Shown here: positions 50,181-58,622 of the stretch, piece after piece
How positions within the stretch are numbered: the stretch's first letter is position 1
Layout of the letters: each line of letters opens with the position of its first letter
Assembly: GCA_017435615.1 (NCBI GenBank)
Contig: JAFSET010000004.1
Location: 1-60,783 of the forward strand
DNA length: 60,783 nucleotides
Direction: 5' to 3'
DNA from: Oscillospiraceae bacterium
GTDB lineage: Bacteria > Bacillota > Clostridia > Oscillospirales > Oscillospiraceae
The notes under the pieces: model-generated
Databases searched by the model: none
Seen by the model: the letters and a program-made list of their open reading frames with translations, nothing else
What the model was told of the DNA's origin: nothing
Translations under genes and position numbers: made by a program

Positions 50181-51779
50181 ATGATCACAGTCAGCAATTT
50201 AGGTATGCAATTCGGCGGTCAATGGCTGTTCCAGCATGTTGACCTGCAATTTTTGCCCGGCAACTGCTATGGCATCATCGGTGCCAACGGTGCCGGCAAG
50301 TCCACTTTCCTGCGGATTTTATACGGTGAGTTAGACTCCACCGCAGGCTTTATCTCCATTCCGGAGGAGCTGCGCGTTTCCGTATTGAAGCAGAACCAAA
50401 ATGCCTATGACCAGTACACCATTATGGATACGGTCATTATGGGCAACCAGCATCTTTACGATGTAATGAAGGAAAAGGACGCCATCTACGAAAAGCCGGA
50501 TTTCACCGATGAGGACGGCATCCGAGCCTCCGAGCTGGAGGTGGAATTTGCCGAGATGGGCGGCTGGGAGGCTGAGTCCGACGCTTCCCGGATGCTGCAG
50601 GGATTGGGCGTTCCCACTGATCTGCACTATGATTTGATGGCAGAAACCGACCCCCGGCTGAAGGTGAAGGTGCTGCTGGCTCAGGCACTGTTCGGCAATC
50701 CGGATATCGTTATGCTGGACGAGCCCACCAACAACCTGGACATCGACTCCATCAACTGGCTGGAGGACTTCCTGCTGGACTTCCCCGGCATGGTCATTGC
50801 GGTTTCCCATGACCGCCACTTCCTGAACACCGTCTGCACCCATACCGTAGACATTGACTACGGCAAGATCAAGATATATGTGGGCAACTACGACTTCTGG
50901 TATGAATCCTCCCAGATGGTGCAGGCCATGATCCGCAACAAAAATAAGCGCAACCAGGAAAAGATCGAAGAGCTGCAGCTCTTTATTCAACGCTTCTCTG
51001 CCAACAAGTCCAAGGCCAAGCAGGCTACCGCAAGACGGAAGCTGTTGGATAAGCTGACTGTTGAGGAAATGCCCTGCTCTACCCGTCGGTATCCCTTTGT
51101 GGGCTTCCAGCCGGAGCGTGAGCTGGGTAAGGATATCCTGACTGTCAAGGATGTTTCCGTCACCGTGGATGGCGAAAAGCTGCTGGACAATGTCTACTTC
51201 TCTGTGGGCAAAAATGACAAGATCGCTTTCGTTGGCGAAAACGAGCTGGCACAGACCGCGCTGTTTCAGATCCTGATGGGTGAGCTGGAGCCGGACGAGG
51301 GCTCTATCAAGTGGGGTATCTCCACTGTTCGCAGCTATCTGCCCAAGGATAACACCCCTTATTTTGAGGGTAACAAGATGGAGCTGGTGGACTGGCTGCG
51401 TCAGTATTCCGCCAAGAAGGACGATGTGTACCTGCGTGGCTTCCTGGGCCGGATGCTGTTCTCCAACGAAGATGTATTCAAGCCGGTGGATGTACTCTCC
51501 GGCGGTGAGAAGGTCCGGTGTATGCTGTCGAAAATGATGCTCTCCGGTGCCAACGTAGTGCTGTTGGATCAGCCCACCAACCACCTGGATATGGAATCCA
51601 TTCAGGCTGTCAACAAGGGCCTGGAAGCATTTCCCGGCGTAGTGCTGCTGGCCAGCCACGACCACGAAATGCTCACCTCTGTCTGTAACCGTGTGATCGC
51701 CTTCCAGCCTGACGGCACCATTGTGGACCGCTACGGCACCTACGATGACTATTTGGACTGGCTGAAAAACAAGGAGTAA
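50181..51779 (+). CDS. ABC-F family ATPase (YbiT-like) with one degenerate ATP site
   Basis: 532 residues, two ABC domains joined by a charged linker (~245-300), no membrane domain; ABC-F proteins act on ribosomes. NBD1 has intact Walker A 'GANGAGKST' (34-42) and Walker B 'VMLDEPTNNLD' (Glu181), but its signature reads 'TDPRLKVK' (156-163). NBD2 has intact signature LSGGEK (439-444), but Walker A is 'GENELAQT' (352-359, no Lys) and Walker B is 'LLDQPTNHLD' (Gln464 for the catalytic Glu). So the losses fall on one composite site. Coupled to argS, which starts 3 nt on. Confidence 0.9.
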   Translation: MITVSNLGMQFGGQWLFQHVDLQFLPGNCYGIIGANGAGKSTFLRILYGELDSTAGFISIPEELRVSVLKQNQNAYDQYTIMDTVIMGNQHLYDVMKEKDAIYEKPDFTDEDGIRASELEVEFAEMGGWEAESDASRMLQGLGVPTDLHYDLMAETDPRLKVKVLLAQALFGNPDIVMLDEPTNNLDIDSINWLEDFLLDFPGMVIAVSHDRHFLNTVCTHTVDIDYGKIKIYVGNYDFWYESSQMVQAMIRNKNKRNQEKIEELQLFIQRFSANKSKAKQATARRKLLDKLTVEEMPCSTRRYPFVGFQPERELGKDILTVKDVSVTVDGEKLLDNVYFSVGKNDKIAFVGENELAQTALFQILMGELEPDEGSIKWGISTVRSYLPKDNTPYFEGNKMELVDWLRQYSAKKDDVYLRGFLGRMLFSNEDVFKPVDVLSGGEKVRCMLSKMMLSGANVVLLDQPTNHLDMESIQAVNKGLEAFPGVVLLASHDHEMLTSVCNRVIAFQPDGTIVDRYGTYDDYLDWLKNKE

Positions 51780-51782
51780 GTT

Positions 51783-53534
51783 ATGCAAAAAATATTAGAT
51801 ATCATTTCTGAAAAAATGCAGGCGGCTTTTGTGGCGGCCGGTTACGACGCCGCCTACGGCAAGGTGACCGTATCCAACCGGCCCGACCTGTGCCAATATC
51901 AGTGCAACGGTGCGCTGTCTGCCGCTAAAGCTTATAAATGTGCCCCCATTCAGATCGCAAACGCTGTGGCAGAGCAGCTCAGTGGCCAGGACTTTTCTAT
52001 GTGTCAGGCTGTGATGCCCGGCTTTATCAACTTAAATCTTTCTGACAGCTTTTTAGCAGACTATCTGGAGCAGATGCGTACTGCCCCGGATTTTGGTGTT
52101 CAGAAAGACGGCAGCGGTAAAACCGCCATTATCGACTATGGCGGAGCCAATGTGGCCAAGCCTCTGCACATCGGTCACCTGCGCCCGGCCATCATCGGCG
52201 AAGCCCTGAAACGGCTGCACAGCTTTATGGGCTACAACACCATCGGTGACATCCATTTGGGTGACTGGGGTCTGCAAATGGGCCTGATCATCGCAGAGCT
52301 GCACCGCCGTCAGCCGGAGCTTTGCTACTTTGAAGAGGGCTTCTCCGGTCCTTATCCGGAAGAGGCACCCTTTACCCTGTCGGAGCTGGAGGAGATCTAT
52401 CCCACTGCCTCTGCCAGAAAGAAGGATGACCCGGATTTCGCTCACGAGGCTCACATTGCCACCTTCCAGCTACAGCAGGGACATCCCGGCTACCGGGCCA
52501 TTTGGAATCACATTATGCGCATATCCCTGGCAGATCTGCACAGAATTTACGATATGCTGGATGTTCACTACGAAGCTTGGCTGGGCGAAAGCGATGCCGA
52601 CCCCTACATTCCGGCTATGATCGAGGACCTCAAGGCTAAGGGCCACGCGGTTATGAGTGAGGGCGCACTGGTCTTCCCCGTTGCGGAGGAAGGCGACAAA
52701 AAGGAAATTCCTCCCTGTATCCTCATTAAGTCTGACGGTGCTGCCATCTACGCCACCACCGATTTAGCTACAATGGTCCAGCGTATGCAGGACCACAACC
52801 CCCACAAGATGCTTTATGTCACCGACAAGCGGCAGAATCTGCACTTTGAGCAGGTGTTCCGGGCAGCAAAAAAAGGCGGCATCGTTTCTCAGGAAACCGT
52901 CCTGGAGCACGTGGGTCACGGCACCATGAACGGTGCTGACGGCAAGCCCTTCAAGACCCGTGACGGCGGCGTGCTGCGCTTGGAACAGCTTTTGAAGGAT
53001 ATGACGGACTTTGTCCGGAGCAAAGTGGTGGAAAACAAGATCGTTTCCGACGATCAGGTGGAGGCCACCACTGCCAAGATTGCCCTTGCAGCGCTGAAAT
53101 ACGGCGACCTCTCCAATCAGCCCACCAAGGATTACAACTTCGACTTGGAGCGTTTTGCCGCCTTTGAGGGCAACACGGGACCCTATATTCTGTACACCAT
53201 CGTGCGGATCAAATCCATTTTGTCCCGCTACGGTGCCTGGGAGGAGCTGCCCATCAAGCTGCCTACCAACGACCACGCCAAGGAGCTGATGCTGTGCATC
53301 ACCCGGCTGGGCCCGGCACTGGAAAGCGCGCTGCGCACCTCCAGTCCCAACCTGATCTGCGCCTACATCTACGAGCTGGCCGGCGCTGTAAACAAATTCT
53401 ACCACGAAACCAGAATTCTCACAGAAGAAGATCCGGCCTTGCAGCAGGGTTATATCTCCCTGATTGGCCTGGCCAAACGGATTTTGGAGCAGTGTATCCA
53501 TATTTTGGGCTTCTCTGCCCCTGACAAGATGTAA
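51783..53534 (+). CDS. argS: Arginyl-tRNA synthetase
   Basis: Class I synthetase. 583 residues: N-terminal additional domain (~1-105), HIGH-type 'GGANVAKPLHIGHLRPAIIG', 'GDIHLGDWGLQMGLIIAEL', 'ESDADPYIPAMIEDLKAKG', 'LIKSDGAAIYATTDLA', 'YVTDKRQNLHFEQVF' and an ALPHA-helical DALR domain with 'LAGAVNKFYHETRIL'. Its AAGGAG site overlaps the end of the ABC-F gene, so both are one unit. Typically lacks KMSKS, as here. Confidence 0.96.
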   Translation: MQKILDIISEKMQAAFVAAGYDAAYGKVTVSNRPDLCQYQCNGALSAAKAYKCAPIQIANAVAEQLSGQDFSMCQAVMPGFINLNLSDSFLADYLEQMRTAPDFGVQKDGSGKTAIIDYGGANVAKPLHIGHLRPAIIGEALKRLHSFMGYNTIGDIHLGDWGLQMGLIIAELHRRQPELCYFEEGFSGPYPEEAPFTLSELEEIYPTASARKKDDPDFAHEAHIATFQLQQGHPGYRAIWNHIMRISLADLHRIYDMLDVHYEAWLGESDADPYIPAMIEDLKAKGHAVMSEGALVFPVAEEGDKKEIPPCILIKSDGAAIYATTDLATMVQRMQDHNPHKMLYVTDKRQNLHFEQVFRAAKKGGIVSQETVLEHVGHGTMNGADGKPFKTRDGGVLRLEQLLKDMTDFVRSKVVENKIVSDDQVEATTAKIALAALKYGDLSNQPTKDYNFDLERFAAFEGNTGPYILYTIVRIKSILSRYGAWEELPIKLPTNDHAKELMLCITRLGPALESALRTSSPNLICAYIYELAGAVNKFYHETRILTEEDPALQQGYISLIGLAKRILEQCIHILGFSAPDKM

Positions 53535-53542
53535 TGATACAA

Positions 53543-53575
53543 AACGCAGGCACTTTTCCCGGAAGTGCCTGCGTT
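53543..53575 (+). terminator. Terminator hairpin after argS
   Basis: Perfect 13-bp stem AACGCAGGCACTT (53543-53555) / AAGTGCCTGCGTT (53563-53575), then AAATACACTTTT; the U-run is displaced, so efficiency is uncertain. Confidence 0.65.
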
Positions 53576-53599
53576 AAATACACTTTTAGGCATAAAACT

Positions 53600-53640
53600 G
53601 CGGCACATTTCCATTGGGAAATGTGCCGCAAAAATTATGA
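53600..53640 (-). terminator. Terminator of the lysozyme gene
   Basis: Perfect 13-bp stem (53600-53612 with 53617-53629, 4-nt loop); on the minus strand it is followed by AGTTTTATG. Confidence 0.75.
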
Positions 53641-53645
53641 TTGGA

Positions 53646-55649
53646 TTACTTTGTGTATTCCAGGCAGATCCAGCCCTGGGAGGTTTTGCCCCACTTTACG
53701 CCGTCTACCTTTTTGGTTTTTGTAACGGTGACCTTAGCGCCACTGTACAGGTAACCGACGATGGAATTGTTTGTGCCTGCGCCGCTGCGCACACACAGAC
53801 AGCTTGCCGTTACCGTTTTGACCTCGCCGGTTTCGGATGCGCTGCCGCTTTGGTTATTGGACGCGCTGTCCAGCTTTACATAGTCCATGCTGATCCAGCC
53901 CTGGGAAATCTTACCCCAGGTGGCCGAGCCAACTGTCTTGGTCTGGGTAATGGTCACCTTCGCACCGGGATCCAGGAAGCCCACAATGGAGTAGGATGTA
54001 CCTGCCCCGCTGCGGACACGGAGTACATCGGAGGATGTGACCGTTCCTGTAGAGGAAGTGGTGGAAGAATTCTGTCCCGAAGAAGTGGTGCCACCGCTGC
54101 TCTGGCTCTTTACGGAAATATATTCCATACTGACCCAGCCCTTGGAGGTCTTGCCCCATGTGGTAGAGCCTACAGTCTTCGTCTTGGTAACCGTTACGCT
54201 TTCACCTTTGTAATAATAGCCGGCAATGCCGTAGTTGATACCGGCGCCGCTGCGGATATTCAGCACGCCACAGGTGACGGTTCCGGTCTGACCGGAGCTG
54301 CCGGAGGACTGCTGATCGTTTTGGGCACCGCTGTCCTCTTTTTTGTCCAGTGTGATATAGCTCATGCTGACCCAGCCGTTGGAGATCTTGCCCCAAATCA
54401 TCGAGCCAACTGTTTTTTGCTTGGTAATGGTTACCTTTTCGCCGGAATAAATCGTATCTACCGTGGCATAACCGGTACCGGGACCTTCCCGGACACACAG
54501 ATACGGATCTGCATTGACTGTGCCGGTGACCTTGTCTTCCTTGGGTTCAGTAGGTGCGACAGTGGTTTCCGGTTCGGTAGGCTTTTGGGTTGCAGGAGGC
54601 TCGGTAGGCTCCGGTTCGTTGCCGTTCTGTCCGGAGATCACCTGATCGTAGTTGGTATAATCCAGGCAGATCCAGCCGCCATCATACTGGCCCCAGGTAT
54701 AGCCGCCGCTTTTGCGCACCTGCAGGATATCAAACTTTTCACCGGTGTCCGCAATGCCGATAGCGGCATAGTTGGTGCCGGGTCCCTTGCGCAGGTTCAC
54801 GCCGTCTGTGGTAACCTTTACGGTGATCGGATCAGAATTCTCGCTGGGATCCACATCCTCCAGCTCCTTCCACCGGGCATACAGCACGGTGCCGTTGTGC
54901 TCCTTTTTCAGGGTGCGCACCTTGGTTCCGCCAACCTGAGCTGTGTACCAACCGTCAAAGGTATAGTTATCATAGGTTGCCGTAGCAGTGATCTTTGCGG
55001 TCAGGTCCGCATCGTAGCCCTGAACCTTTTGGGTAGCAGAGCCGCCGTTGGCATCGTATGTAACATAGCAGAAATTGGAAGGTGCCGTCCGGGAATATAC
55101 CTCATTGAGGAACATATTGGCCTCGGAAAGACGGCGGCGGATCAAAAAGCCCTGTACCTGTCCACCGGCGTTGCACCAACGGGCAAAGGCATCGATCAGA
55201 TCGTTGCCTGTGGCACCGCCCACGACCTTCTGATAAATATTCTGGCTGGAATTGCCGATCCAGGCTGTTCCCATATTATAAGAGAAGGACACCACAGCGT
55301 CGAACTGTCCCTGGGTCAGGGTCAAGCCTTCTTTGTCGATCAGCTTGGTGTTGACGATCCGCTCTGTATTGGTCAGGTAGTTGCGCAGCAGCAGCTCCGC
55401 CTCAGACTCGGTGATGCCGTTTTCCTGGTAGTAATCCAGCATATCACTGGGGCACCGGGTGCCATAACCGATGGAGTACTGACCGTAATCCCAGGTCGGA
55501 TACTTGATAAAGCCCTCCTCCAGCTTCAGAACCTTGATCAGCTTATCGCTGACCTTCATCTGAGAGTCTGCCCGGGCAGGCTGGGCAGTCAGCGCAAATA
55601 TGCTTACCGCCAGTATCAGTATCAGCACAAGGCTGGTAATTCGCTTCAT
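53646..55649 (-). CDS. Secreted GH24 lysozyme with five SH3b domains
   Basis: 667 residues with signal peptide ('LAVSIFALTAQPARA'). A phage-type GH24 muramidase (~30-185): catalytic Glu in 'LKLEEGFIKYP', 'WDYGQYSIGYGTRCPSD', 'TQGQFDAVVSFSYNMG', 'ARWCNAGGQVQGFLIRRR'. Then an InlB/Flg_new beta-repeat ('VTYDANGGSATQKVQGYDA', 'YTFDGWYTAQVGGTKV') and five SH3b repeats (starting about 275, 375, 460, 535, 610), each with 'LxVRxGAGTxYxxVG' and 'WGKxSxGWxxxxY', split by Pro/Thr/Glu and Ser/Thr/Gly linkers. Likely secreted and wall-bound peptidoglycan hydrolase, single gene. Confidence 0.9.
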   Translation of the reverse strand: MKRITSLVLILILAVSIFALTAQPARADSQMKVSDKLIKVLKLEEGFIKYPTWDYGQYSIGYGTRCPSDMLDYYQENGITESEAELLLRNYLTNTERIVNTKLIDKEGLTLTQGQFDAVVSFSYNMGTAWIGNSSQNIYQKVVGGATGNDLIDAFARWCNAGGQVQGFLIRRRLSEANMFLNEVYSRTAPSNFCYVTYDANGGSATQKVQGYDADLTAKITATATYDNYTFDGWYTAQVGGTKVRTLKKEHNGTVLYARWKELEDVDPSENSDPITVKVTTDGVNLRKGPGTNYAAIGIADTGEKFDILQVRKSGGYTWGQYDGGWICLDYTNYDQVISGQNGNEPEPTEPPATQKPTEPETTVAPTEPKEDKVTGTVNADPYLCVREGPGTGYATVDTIYSGEKVTITKQKTVGSMIWGKISNGWVSMSYITLDKKEDSGAQNDQQSSGSSGQTGTVTCGVLNIRSGAGINYGIAGYYYKGESVTVTKTKTVGSTTWGKTSKGWVSMEYISVKSQSSGGTTSSGQNSSTTSSTGTVTSSDVLRVRSGAGTSYSIVGFLDPGAKVTITQTKTVGSATWGKISQGWISMDYVKLDSASNNQSGSASETGEVKTVTASCLCVRSGAGTNNSIVGYLYSGAKVTVTKTKKVDGVKWGKTSQGWICLEYTK

Positions 55650-55696
55650 TGGTAAATCGCTGCTCCTTTCGTAGTTCGCTCAAATCGATCGGTGTC

Positions 55697-55725
55697 ATTA
55701 TAGCAGACAGGCGCAACAATTTCAA
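55697..55725 (-). promoter_or_regulatory. Promoter of the lysozyme gene
   Basis: TTGAAA (55720-55725), 17 nt, TATAAT (55697-55702) on the minus strand. The ~180 bp beyond it to mnmA are AT-rich with only the mnmA promoter. Confidence 0.82.
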
Positions 55726-55883
55726 CCCCCAAAACAAAAAAATTACATATTTGTTACTCTTTCTATTGAAATAAAGTTAGGAGTTTTCTTGGTTTTATGC
55801 CGTTTTGGATATATTTTCTATATTTTCTGTCGAAAATTCGTTTACATAATTCCAATCACGCCCACTTATGCAACCATATTCCA

Positions 55884-55912
55884 TTGCAAATGGCGGGATT
55901 TTATGATACAGT
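55884..55912 (+). promoter_or_regulatory. Probable promoter of mnmA
   Basis: TTGCAA (55884-55889), 17 nt, TACAGT (55907-55912), 34 nt upstream of the start codon. Confidence 0.55.
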
Positions 55913-55945
55913 AATGCTGAAATTCGGGCTATCTACGGAGGGATC

Positions 55946-56983
55946 ATGATGAAACAGGTGCTGATTGCCATGAGTGGCGGCGTTGACAGCTCCGCCGCTG
56001 CGTTTCTGCTGAAAAGCCAGGGCTACCGCTGTCTTGGCGGCACCATGCTGTTATGGGAGCGCGATGGTCAGTCTGCCGCCGACGCCCAAGCCGTGGCTGA
56101 GCGTTTGGACATGACCTATCATACCTTTGATGCCGCGGAGCTGTTTCGTCAGCAGGTCGTCGCACCGTTTATACAGGACTATGAGCAGGGACTGACACCT
56201 AACCCCTGCATCCGTTGTAACAATACGCTCAAGTTTTCCTATCTGCTGGACCAGGCTCTGGCCTTAGGCTGTGACTATATCGCGACCGGTCACTATGCCC
56301 GGCTTGCCCAAGACCCTGTCACCGGCCGAACCTTATTATATAAGGCAGTCAATGAAGCCAAGGACCAAAGCTACTTTTTGGCAGGCCTGACGCAGCATCA
56401 ACTTTCTCACAGTATGTTCCCCTTAGGCGGATACGAAAAAGAACAAATCCGGCAAATCGCTGAGCTGCAGGGACTGATCACCGCCAGAAAACGGGATTCA
56501 CAGGATATCTGCTTTATTCCCGACGGAGATTACAAGGCATTTATGGAACGCTACACCGGGACCCATTATCCCTGTGGTATGTTTGTGGACCTGCAAGGCA
56601 AGCCTGTGGGCCGGCACACCGGTGCGGTGGGCTACACCATCGGTCAGCGCAAGGGACTGGGACTGGCTATGGGCGCGCCGGTATATGTATGCAGCAAGGA
56701 TATGCAGCAAAATACCGTTACCGTTGGCCCTGAGCAGCAGCTTTTCTCCCGGGAGCTTACAGGCCGGGACAGCAATTTTATCCCCTTTGAGCAGCTTATA
56801 GAGCCCATGCGTGTGACCGCCAAGACCCGGTCCCGTCAGGCACCCCAGGAGGCCACCGTGTATCCTTTGGAGAATAACCGCATCCGGGTGGTGTTTGATC
56901 AGCCCCAGCGGGCTATCACACCCGGTCAGGCGGTCGTTCTCTACGACGGGGACCTGGTCGTCGGCTCCGCTACGATCCTGTAA
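55946..56983 (+). CDS. mnmA: tRNA-specific 2-thiouridylase
   Basis: Thiolates U34 of tRNA-Lys/Glu/Gln with sulfur from a persulfide relay. 345 residues. PP-loop 'LIAMSGGVDSSAAAFLL', first catalytic Cys in 'LTPNPCIRCNNTLKF', 'CDYIATGHYARL', second Cys in 'RKRDSQDICFIPDGDYKAFM' (as 'DSQDICFIPDGDY'), and C-terminal barrel. Two adjacent ATG codons (55946, 55949) follow GGAGGG; either may be used. Normal length for a family with a known iron-sulfur or persulfide debate. Confidence 0.96.
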   Translation: MMKQVLIAMSGGVDSSAAAFLLKSQGYRCLGGTMLLWERDGQSAADAQAVAERLDMTYHTFDAAELFRQQVVAPFIQDYEQGLTPNPCIRCNNTLKFSYLLDQALALGCDYIATGHYARLAQDPVTGRTLLYKAVNEAKDQSYFLAGLTQHQLSHSMFPLGGYEKEQIRQIAELQGLITARKRDSQDICFIPDGDYKAFMERYTGTHYPCGMFVDLQGKPVGRHTGAVGYTIGQRKGLGLAMGAPVYVCSKDMQQNTVTVGPEQQLFSRELTGRDSNFIPFEQLIEPMRVTAKTRSRQAPQEATVYPLENNRIRVVFDQPQRAITPGQAVVLYDGDLVVGSATIL

Positions 56984-57019
56984 ATTCCGATTTATCGCTC
57001 TTATATCGCAATCAATCGG

Positions 57020-57110
57020 AATAATGCTAAATGCATAATGCACAATGCTTAAACATCGCAAAAGCAATACATTTATTTAGCATTTATCATTTATAATTTA
57101 GCATTGCAGT
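57020..57110. repeat. AT-rich inverted repeat downstream of mnmA
   Basis: 'AATGCTAAAT..ATAATG..AATGCT' near 57022-57050 is matched in reverse by 'ATTTAGCATTTATCATTTATAATTTAGCATT' near 57070-57106 (quoted only in part as TTTAGCATT). Small intergenic inverted repeat, MITE-like but without clear ends. Confidence 0.5.
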
Positions 57111-57140
57111 TGTCTTACAACTGCCCCATAATCCATAATT

Positions 57141-57168
57141 GGGGGCTGCAGAATGATCTGCAGCCCCC
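57141..57168. terminator. Perfect GC-rich hairpin downstream of the PRTase gene
   Basis: GGGGGCTGCAG (57141-57151) / CTGCAGCCCCC (57158-57168), 6-nt loop. On the minus strand it follows the PRTase stop codon by ~15 nt; U-run is poor, so a weak terminator or stabilising stem. Confidence 0.55.
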
Positions 57169-57183
57169 ACAAGCTTTCTATAC

Positions 57184-57825
57184 TTACAGCTCAGAATAGC
57201 CAAAGCTGTTGACCAGTGCATCCAGCTTGATGCCCTCCTTGCAGAAGGGGCACTCCCGGTAGTCATAGCTTTGATAATCCCCCAGGTCGTTCACATTGTA
57301 AATGGAACGAACAGGATAATCCGCCACAGACTCTGTGGCACTGTAGATGGATGCGACCCCTGCGACAAAACCGCCGTAGTAGCCAATAGCCTCGATGCTG
57401 CGCTTGGCGGTAAAGCCGGTGGTCACGGAGGCCATCAGCACCAAAACATGCTTACCCCGGATCATAGGCTGGATATTCTGCCGGAAGATCAACTGGGAAT
57501 TGGCGTTATACTCCGGCTCCACCACATAAATGGTCTGATGCTGGTTAATGGTCCGAAATCCGCTTTTCGTCAGCTCCTCGGCTACACAGGTACCCAGCAC
57601 CGCAGTACCGTCCAGGCACAGCACCGTATCCACAGGGGTATTATTCACAAAATGGGACACCAACTGGTGGGCACTGGCTTTGGCCTCACTCAGACGGGTC
57701 TTTGCCAGAGTAATATCAATAAAGTAATTGATGTGGCTGTGATTGGTTGCAAAATGGCCCTGTGCGTAACGCAGAGGGACGTCACCACGGACGATCGGCA
57801 ATCTTTTCAGTTCAATCATATTCAT
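57184..57825 (-). CDS. Orotate-phosphoribosyltransferase-like protein with altered PRPP loop
   Basis: 213 residues of PRTase type I fold: 'VDTVLCLDGTAVLGTCVAEEL' (given in parts), 'KHVLVLMASVTTGFTAKRSIEAIGY'-type PRPP loop, and a C-terminal 'ECPFCKEGIKLDALVNSFGYSEL' with a CPxC pair (fragments: ECPFCKEGIKLDAL). Canonical PRPP loops read VLIVDDVxTTGxT; here the acidic pair is Met-Ala, so PRPP/metal handling must differ or activity be lost. It is annotated by resemblance to PyrE-like proteins of clostridia. GGAGGAAATGAAT upstream. Preceded by a structured leader. Confidence 0.68.
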   Translation of the reverse strand: MNMIELKRLPIVRGDVPLRYAQGHFATNHSHINYFIDITLAKTRLSEAKASAHQLVSHFVNNTPVDTVLCLDGTAVLGTCVAEELTKSGFRTINQHQTIYVVEPEYNANSQLIFRQNIQPMIRGKHVLVLMASVTTGFTAKRSIEAIGYYGGFVAGVASIYSATESVADYPVRSIYNVNDLGDYQSYDYRECPFCKEGIKLDALVNSFGYSEL

Positions 57826-57841
57826 TTCCTCCAGGTTCTTT

Positions 57842-57912
57842 TTGAAAAAAGAAAAAACGTCCTCAATGCGCCGGCAGAAGCGTTCTTACCGGCACAATGA
57901 AAAAACGCTTTT
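57842..57912 (-). promoter_or_regulatory. Structured leader of the PRTase-like gene: pseudoknot/attenuator candidate
   Basis: Reading the transcript: AAGCGTT (57904-57910), GTGCCGG (57889-57895), AACGCTT (57878-57884), CCGGCGC (57868-57874). The first pairs with the third and the second with the fourth, so the pairings interlock (H-type pseudoknot order). AACGCTTC can instead pair with downstream GAGGACGTT (a bulged stem near 57857-57864), which is followed by a run of six U. That gives terminator versus antiterminator alternatives. Complementarity is seen; ligand or regulator unknown. Confidence 0.5.
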
Positions 57913-57916
57913 TTTC

Positions 57917-57946
57917 ATTATAACCTGAATATGCGGTTTTTGGCAA
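57917..57946 (-). promoter_or_regulatory. Promoter of the PRTase-like gene
   Basis: TTGCCA (57941-57946), 18 nt, TATAAT (57917-57922) on the minus strand. Immediately downstream is a perfect 10-bp A/T hairpin with a CGCT loop (57897-57920), overlapping the -10. Confidence 0.75.
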
Positions 57947-58007
57947 GTAAAAAGCTGACGGCATTTTGTCCAATTTTTTCAGGACTTTTCTGTGCAAGGT
58001 GACAACC

Positions 58008-58511
58008 TTACAAATCGTAGCCAGGCAGCATAGGCGCCTGCTTTTCGAACTGCCGGGCGATCACACGGCAGATCTTCTTTTGGGCGATCATTTGGCGGAC
58101 TTTGGCAAAGCTGGCCCACTGCACGCCGTCTGTTTCTCCGGGAAGCAGGCGGATCTCTTCGATGGGCGTACTGCGCAGGAGCAGATAGTAATCAAAATGG
58201 GCGTTGCGGTCCCGGCCTGTGTCAATGAGCTGGAATTCTTCCTGGCGGGCCTGAATACCGGTCTCCTCATACAGCTCCCGGGCTATGGCCTGCAGGCTGG
58301 TCTCCCCTGCCTGGACCGCGCCGCCGGAATTCTCCCAGGTGCCGGGAAAGGTCTTTTCCGGAGCCCGGCGAGTCAGCAGCACATTACCCTTGCCGTCGCA
58401 GACCCACACGCACACCACCAGCCCGTACTCCCCTTTTCCCCAGTGAGTACCGCGCAAATGGGTCCTGCCGGTGAGGTTTCGGTCTTTATCGTAAATATCG
58501 TTATATTCCAT
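58008..58511 (-). CDS. NUDIX hydrolase
   Basis: 167 residues from ATG 58511 (MEYNDIYDKDRNLTGRTH). The first part, 'DIYDKDRNLTGRTHLRGTHWGKGEYGLVVCV' (in parts), is typical of the isopentenyl-diphosphate-isomerase-like NUDIX group with a leading 'E..DVYD..G'. The Nudix box is complete: 'GGAVQAGETSLQAIARELYEETGI' (given as GGAVQAGET and RELYEETGI). Substrate unknown. Longer readings extend through the upstream terminator and are rejected. Confidence 0.9.
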   Translation of the reverse strand: MEYNDIYDKDRNLTGRTHLRGTHWGKGEYGLVVCVWVCDGKGNVLLTRRAPEKTFPGTWENSGGAVQAGETSLQAIARELYEETGIQARQEEFQLIDTGRDRNAHFDYYLLLRSTPIEEIRLLPGETDGVQWASFAKVRQMIAQKKICRVIARQFEKQAPMLPGYDL

Positions 58512-58586
58512 AAGGCACGCTCTTTTCCCAATGAATACCCACATTATAGCATATATCGGAACAAAACACAATCCTTTCACAAAAAA

Positions 58587-58622
58587 ATGGGTCTGATGCA
58601 GTGTTCGCTGCACCTGACCCAT
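58587..58622 (-). terminator. Terminator of the small membrane protein gene
   Basis: Arms 58587-58601 and 58608-58622 (ATGGGTC..GACCCAT with one internal mismatch), followed on the minus strand by TTTTTTT. Confidence 0.85.

Noticed and set aside
53565-55655. A 696-codon plus-strand frame opposite the lysozyme gene, with repetitive Gly/Ala/Asp content.
   Set aside because: Its repeats are the antisense image of the SH3b repeats; no signal, start site or domain.
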